Positions 5,743 to 8,012 of a stretch of 8,012 nucleotides of DNA are shown here, one piece after another. A program made the translations under genes and the position numbers. The stretch is from an uncultured bacterium (GTDB lineage: Bacteria > Bacillota > Clostridia > Oscillospirales > Oscillospiraceae). The notes beneath the pieces were generated by a model, which was not told the DNA's origin, searched no databases, and worked only from the letters and a program-made list of their open reading frames with translations. The stretch covers positions 1 through 8,012 of the forward strand of contig CASEKM010000080.1 in the NCBI GenBank assembly GCA_949288405.1, read 5' to 3'. Each line of letters opens with the position of its first letter. The stretch's first letter is position 1.

Positions 5743-7093
5743 CGCCGGGCTGCTCCTCGGTGAACTCATAGTCCTTGCCGGGCAGGACGGCGTTCAGGGC
5801 GATGCCGGCGATGGCGGCCACCGCCATGCCGGACAGGCTCACCTCCACCGGACCCAGGGCGAAGGTCACCGCACCAGAGTAGTTCACCCCAATGGCCAGC
5901 ACCATGATGATGGCGGCGATGATCACGTTGCGGCTGTTGGTGAAGTCCACCTGGTTCTCCACGATGTTTCGGATGCCCACGGCGGCGATCATGCCGTAGA
6001 GGACCATGGACACGCCGCCCATGGTGGCGGTGGGCATGGCGGACACCAGGGCCGCGAACTTGGGGGAGAAGGACAGGAGGATGGCCAGACAGGCGGCGAT
6101 GCGGATCACCTTGGGGTCATAGACCCGGGACAGGGCCAGCACGCCGGTGTTCTCCCCGTAGGTGGTGTTGGCCGGGGCTCCGAACAGGGCGGCCAGAGAG
6201 GTGGCCAGGCCGTCTCCCAGCAGGGTGCGGTGCAGGCCGGGGTCCCGCAGGTAGTTGCGCTCACAGGTGGAGGAGATGGCGCAGATGCCCCCGATATGCT
6301 CCACCATGGTGGCCAGAGCCAGGGGCATGATGGTGACGGCGGCGGTCACCAGCAGGCCGGTGTCCACCTCCGGCCGGGCAAACAGGCCGAACAGGGTGTC
6401 CTCAAACCGGAAGGGCAGGCCGATCCAGGGGGCGTCCAGCAGGGCCTGGACCTTGACCGGGTCCATGACCTCCATGCCGGCGGCCTGGCACAGGGCGGCG
6501 GCGGCGTAGGAGCCCACCACACCCAGCAGGATGGGGATGATCTTTACCATCCCCCGGCCCCAGATGTTGCACACCACCACCACGGCGATGGCGATGAGGG
6601 CGATGGCCCAGTTGGAGCGGCAGTTGGTGATGGCGGTGGAGCTGAGGGTCAGGCCGATGCAGATGATGATGGGCCCGGTGACGATGGGCGGGAAGTAGCG
6701 CATCACCGCTTTCGTCCCAAAGACCTGGAACAGGGCGGAGAGCACCACGTACAGCAGCCCCGCCAGGGCCACGCCGAAGCAGGCGTAGGGCAGCAGCTCC
6801 GTGTTGGAGGTGAGGGACCCGTCCTCCCCGGCCAGCATGGGGGCGACGGCCTGATACCCGCCGACAAAGGCGAAGGAGGAGCCCAGGAAGGCGGGCACCT
6901 TCCACTTGGTCAAAAAGTGGAACAGCAGCGTGCCCAGCCCCGCGAACAGCAGGGTGGCGGATACGGACAGGCCCGTAAGGGCGGGCACCAGCACGGTGGC
7001 GCCGAACATAGCGAACATGTGCTGGGCGCCCAGAACGAACATCTTGGGCGTGCCCAGCTGCCGGGCGTCGTAGATCCCTTGGGATTGGTTCAT
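5732..7093 (-). CDS. uraA: NCS2 family uracil (or xanthine) permease
   Basis: A 453-residue inner-membrane nucleobase symporter of the NCS2 (nucleobase-ascorbate transporter) family, taking up uracil or a related base with protons. Hydrophobic segments throughout fit the usual 14-helix fold. The TM1 signature GAQHMFAMFGATVLVP is at 22-37, and GSSFAF (71-76) forms the TM3 half-helix. The substrate-site glutamates are E265 in MVEHIGG (TM8) and E314 in NTTYGENTG (TM10), matching E. coli UraA E241 and E290. The UraA His245 position is Gly269 here, so specificity for uracil over xanthine is likely but not certain. The ATG at 7093 is preferred, with GGGAG upstream at suitable spacing; the frame is open to a TTG at 7129, but that codon lies at the leader terminator. 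The gene is divergent from lysA and preceded by an attenuator-like leader. The overall sequence looks closest to UraA/PyrP. Confidence 0.88.
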   Translation of the reverse strand: MNQSQGIYDARQLGTPKMFVLGAQHMFAMFGATVLVPALTGLSVSATLLFAGLGTLLFHFLTKWKVPAFLGSSFAFVGGYQAVAPMLAGEDGSLTSNTELLPYACFGVALAGLLYVVLSALFQVFGTKAVMRYFPPIVTGPIIICIGLTLSSTAITNCRSNWAIALIAIAVVVVCNIWGRGMVKIIPILLGVVGSYAAAALCQAAGMEVMDPVKVQALLDAPWIGLPFRFEDTLFGLFARPEVDTGLLVTAAVTIMPLALATMVEHIGGICAISSTCERNYLRDPGLHRTLLGDGLATSLAALFGAPANTTYGENTGVLALSRVYDPKVIRIAACLAILLSFSPKFAALVSAMPTATMGGVSMVLYGMIAAVGIRNIVENQVDFTNSRNVIIAAIIMVLAIGVNYSGAVTFALGPVEVSLSGMAVAAIAGIALNAVLPGKDYEFTEEQPGEGA

Positions 7094-7231
7094 ACAATGA
7101 TCTCCCTTCGATTGCAAAAATACGCACAAAAAAAGACAATCACAGGGTGATTGTCAGCGCCAATGGGACAAAGAGAGGGCCGCATCTGTCCGGTTCCCGT
7201 TCCGCATACGACCGCCCCCTCGTCTCAAACT
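7094..7231 (-). promoter_or_regulatory. Attenuator-like 5' leader of the permease gene
   Basis: A leader of about 138 nt precedes the ATG. It contains a GC-rich imperfect helix (GAGGGC near 7175-7180 facing GCCCCCTC near 7215-7221 on the plus strand), then a strong terminator (7128-7155), then the ribosome binding site. TTGTC in the leader (complement of GACAA at 7167-7171) could pair with GACAA of the terminator arm and so compete with it. Pyrimidine genes of Firmicutes are often controlled by PyrR attenuation, but I could not find the PyrR binding-loop consensus here, so the effector is open. Confidence 0.55.
7128..7155 (-). terminator. Leader terminator upstream of the permease start codon
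   Basis: On the minus strand, GACAATCAC-CCT-GTGATTGTC is a perfect 9-bp stem followed by seven T. It ends 34 nt before the permease ATG and lies downstream of the promoter at 7238-7266, the arrangement of a transcription attenuator. Confidence 0.85.
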
Positions 7232-7241
7232 TGTCCCATTG
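7161..7241. repeat. 11-bp perfect inverted repeat flanking the permease leader
   Basis: CAATGGGACAA (7161-7171) is inverted as TTGTCCCATTG (7231-7241), 59 nt apart. The distal arm overlaps the -10 of the minus-strand promoter. If transcription starts at the usual distance from that -10, most of the arm is not in the RNA, so the repeat could be a DNA operator rather than an RNA stem. Confidence 0.7.
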
Positions 7242-7266
7242 TATCAGAACGCGGGGAAAAGCGCAA
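7238..7266 (-). promoter_or_regulatory. Promoter for the permease gene (extended -10)
   Basis: On the minus strand, TTGCGC (7266-7261), a 17-nt spacer and TACAAT (7243-7238) preceded by TGA, an extended -10. The predicted start is near 7231. Confidence 0.65.
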
Positions 7267-7422
7267 GGGGTTTCCATCAAGGGGAAAACTTTCGTTCGGC
7301 GATCCCCCCGCCCGGCTCCGCGGGAGTCCCCGAAACGCGCCCGCAGCGGTCAGCCTGCTGCTGACGGCTTTCTCCTTGGAGGGGGAGGCCTTGCCGGCGG
7401 ACCGTTTCTTATGCGCTGCCGG
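7267..7422. other. Non-coding part of the divergent permease-lysA intergenic region
   Basis: No gene is supported here. The clearest structure is a hairpin GTCAGC-CTGCT-GCTGAC (7349-7365), extended past a G:G mismatch by AGC/GCT (7345-7347 with 7367-7369). It lies upstream of the lysA promoter, so it is not part of the lysA leader made from that promoter. I see no lysine riboswitch. Confidence 0.4.
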
Positions 7423-7451
7423 TTGACTTTCCCGAAAAAACTGGATAAACT
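7423..7451 (+). promoter_or_regulatory. Sigma-A promoter for lysA
   Basis: TTGACT (7423-7428), a 17-nt spacer and TAAACT (7446-7451). The start would be near 7458, giving a leader of about 60 nt that contains a 6-bp hairpin GGGGAC/GTCCCC (7469-7474 with 7480-7485) before the Shine-Dalgarno TAAGGAG (7503-7509). Confidence 0.8.
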
Positions 7452-7518
7452 AAGACGTGATTTGCATTGGGGACCTCCCGTCCCCGAGAGAAAGAGAATA
7501 AATAAGGAGCGACCGCCC

Positions 7519-8012
7519 ATGAAAAAGCCCTTTGTCACCCTGGAGCAGCTCCAGGAGATCACCAAGCAGTACCCCACCCCCTTCCATCTGTACGACGAGA
7601 AGGGCATCCGGGAGAATGCCCGGGCCCTGCGGAAGGCCTTCAGCTGGAACCCCGGCTACAAGGAGTTCTTCGCCGTGAAGGCCACCCCCAACCCCCAGAT
7701 CCTGAAGATCCTGAAGGAGGAAGGGTGCGGGGTGGACTGCTCCTCCCTGTGTGAGCTGCTCATGTCCGACCGGTGCGGGTTCCACGGGGAGGACATCATG
7801 TTTTCCTCCAACGACACCCCGGCCGAGGAGTTCGTGCTGGCCGCCAAGCTGGGGGCCACCATCAACCTGGACGACATCACCCATGTGGACTTCCTGAAGA
7901 ATACGATCGGTTATATTCCGAAGAAAATCTCCTGCCGGTTCAACCCCGGCGGCACCTTCCAGCTGGGGGAGAGCAAGGAGGGCTTCCAGGTGATGGACAA
8001 CCCCGGCCAGGC
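7519..8012 (+). CDS. lysA: Diaminopimelate decarboxylase, N-terminal part (cut by window end)
   Basis: A PLP-dependent alanine-racemase-fold decarboxylase converting meso-diaminopimelate to L-lysine and CO2, the last step of lysine synthesis; cytoplasmic. The 164 visible residues cover part of the PLP-binding barrel. YPTPFHLYDEKGIRENARAL (18-37) is the usual entry segment; FFAVKATPNP carries the PLP Schiff-base Lys54; GCGVDCSSLCEL (about 69-80), IMFSSNDTP and INLDDITHVDFL follow in the usual order; ISCRFNPGG is near residues 140-148. The ATG has TAAGGAG 9 nt upstream. It is divergent from the permease and has its own promoter. Ornithine/lysine decarboxylases and carboxynorspermidine decarboxylase share the fold, and the catalytic Cys region that would separate them lies beyond the window, but the segments seen fit the Clostridia LysA subgroup. 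Confidence 0.87.
   Translation, partial: MKKPFVTLEQLQEITKQYPTPFHLYDEKGIRENARALRKAFSWNPGYKEFFAVKATPNPQILKILKEEGCGVDCSSLCELLMSDRCGFHGEDIMFSSNDTPAEEFVLAAKLGATINLDDITHVDFLKNTIGYIPKKISCRFNPGGTFQLGESKEGFQVMDNPGQ

Noticed and set aside
5627..7150. 507-residue open frame on the plus strand opposite the permease
   Set aside because: Gly/His/Gln-rich shadow of the uraA coding strand, without ribosome binding site or domains.
7151..7426. 91-residue open frame in the permease-lysA intergenic region
   Set aside because: No Shine-Dalgarno site, low-complexity product, and overlap with the permease promoter and leader.
7267..7518. Lysine riboswitch before lysA
   Set aside because: The leader from the 7423 promoter is only about 60 nt with one small hairpin, far too short for the lysine aptamer, and its conserved core is not seen upstream.
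1..8012. CRISPR arrays, tRNA or rRNA genes, insertion sequences, phage or defence genes
   Set aside because: No direct repeat array, tRNA cloverleaf motif, transposase-like frame or terminal inverted repeats were seen.

Overview
The window is GC-rich, with strongly G/C-biased third codon positions. It carries Gram-positive signals: strong AGGAGG Shine-Dalgarno sites, a TTG start, TTGACT-N17-TATAAT-type promoters and rho-independent terminators. A two-domain superoxide reductase (desulfoferrodoxin), a lipoprotein TAXI binding protein and the LysA subtype suggest a strictly anaerobic, high-GC Clostridia, most like gut Oscillospiraceae (Flavonifractor/Lawsonibacter-like). The taxon is inferred from gene character, not from a database match.

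Layout, left to right. (1) 1-1937, plus strand: a SUV3-type RNA helicase whose 5' end lies outside the window. Its reading frame breaks at about 1235-1248, between helicase motifs V and VI, so it is probably inactivated or misassembled. (2) 2013-3354, plus strand: a self-contained unit with a near-consensus promoter, a leader of about 160 nt with a terminator-like hairpin just before the ribosome binding site, a TIGR00300/LOR-SDH family enzyme (ornithine cyclodeaminase-like), and a 13-bp-stem terminator. (3) 3357-4590: a non-coding spacer, then an orphan TAXI-type solute-binding lipoprotein with a TTG start. (4) 4604-5132: desulfoferrodoxin with its own promoter, ending in a bidirectional terminator shared with a convergent gene. 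(5) 5142-5667, minus strand: an acidic coiled-coil protein of unknown function. (6) 5722-7266, minus strand: an NCS2 uracil/xanthine permease with a leader terminator before its start codon. (7) 7423-8012, plus strand, divergent from the permease: the 5' part of diaminopimelate decarboxylase, cut by the window end.

The genes look like separate transcription units of housekeeping and metabolic type: amino-acid metabolism (ornithine/proline, lysine/DAP), nucleobase uptake, organic-acid or amino-acid binding, and oxygen defence. There is no mobile element, CRISPR array, or rRNA or tRNA gene. The most unusual signals are two leader regions that look like transcription attenuators (before the TIGR00300 gene and before the permease), an 11-bp inverted repeat overlapping the permease promoter, and the helicase frameshift, whose geometry fits a 20-nt deletion. 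No new multi-gene system is visible.
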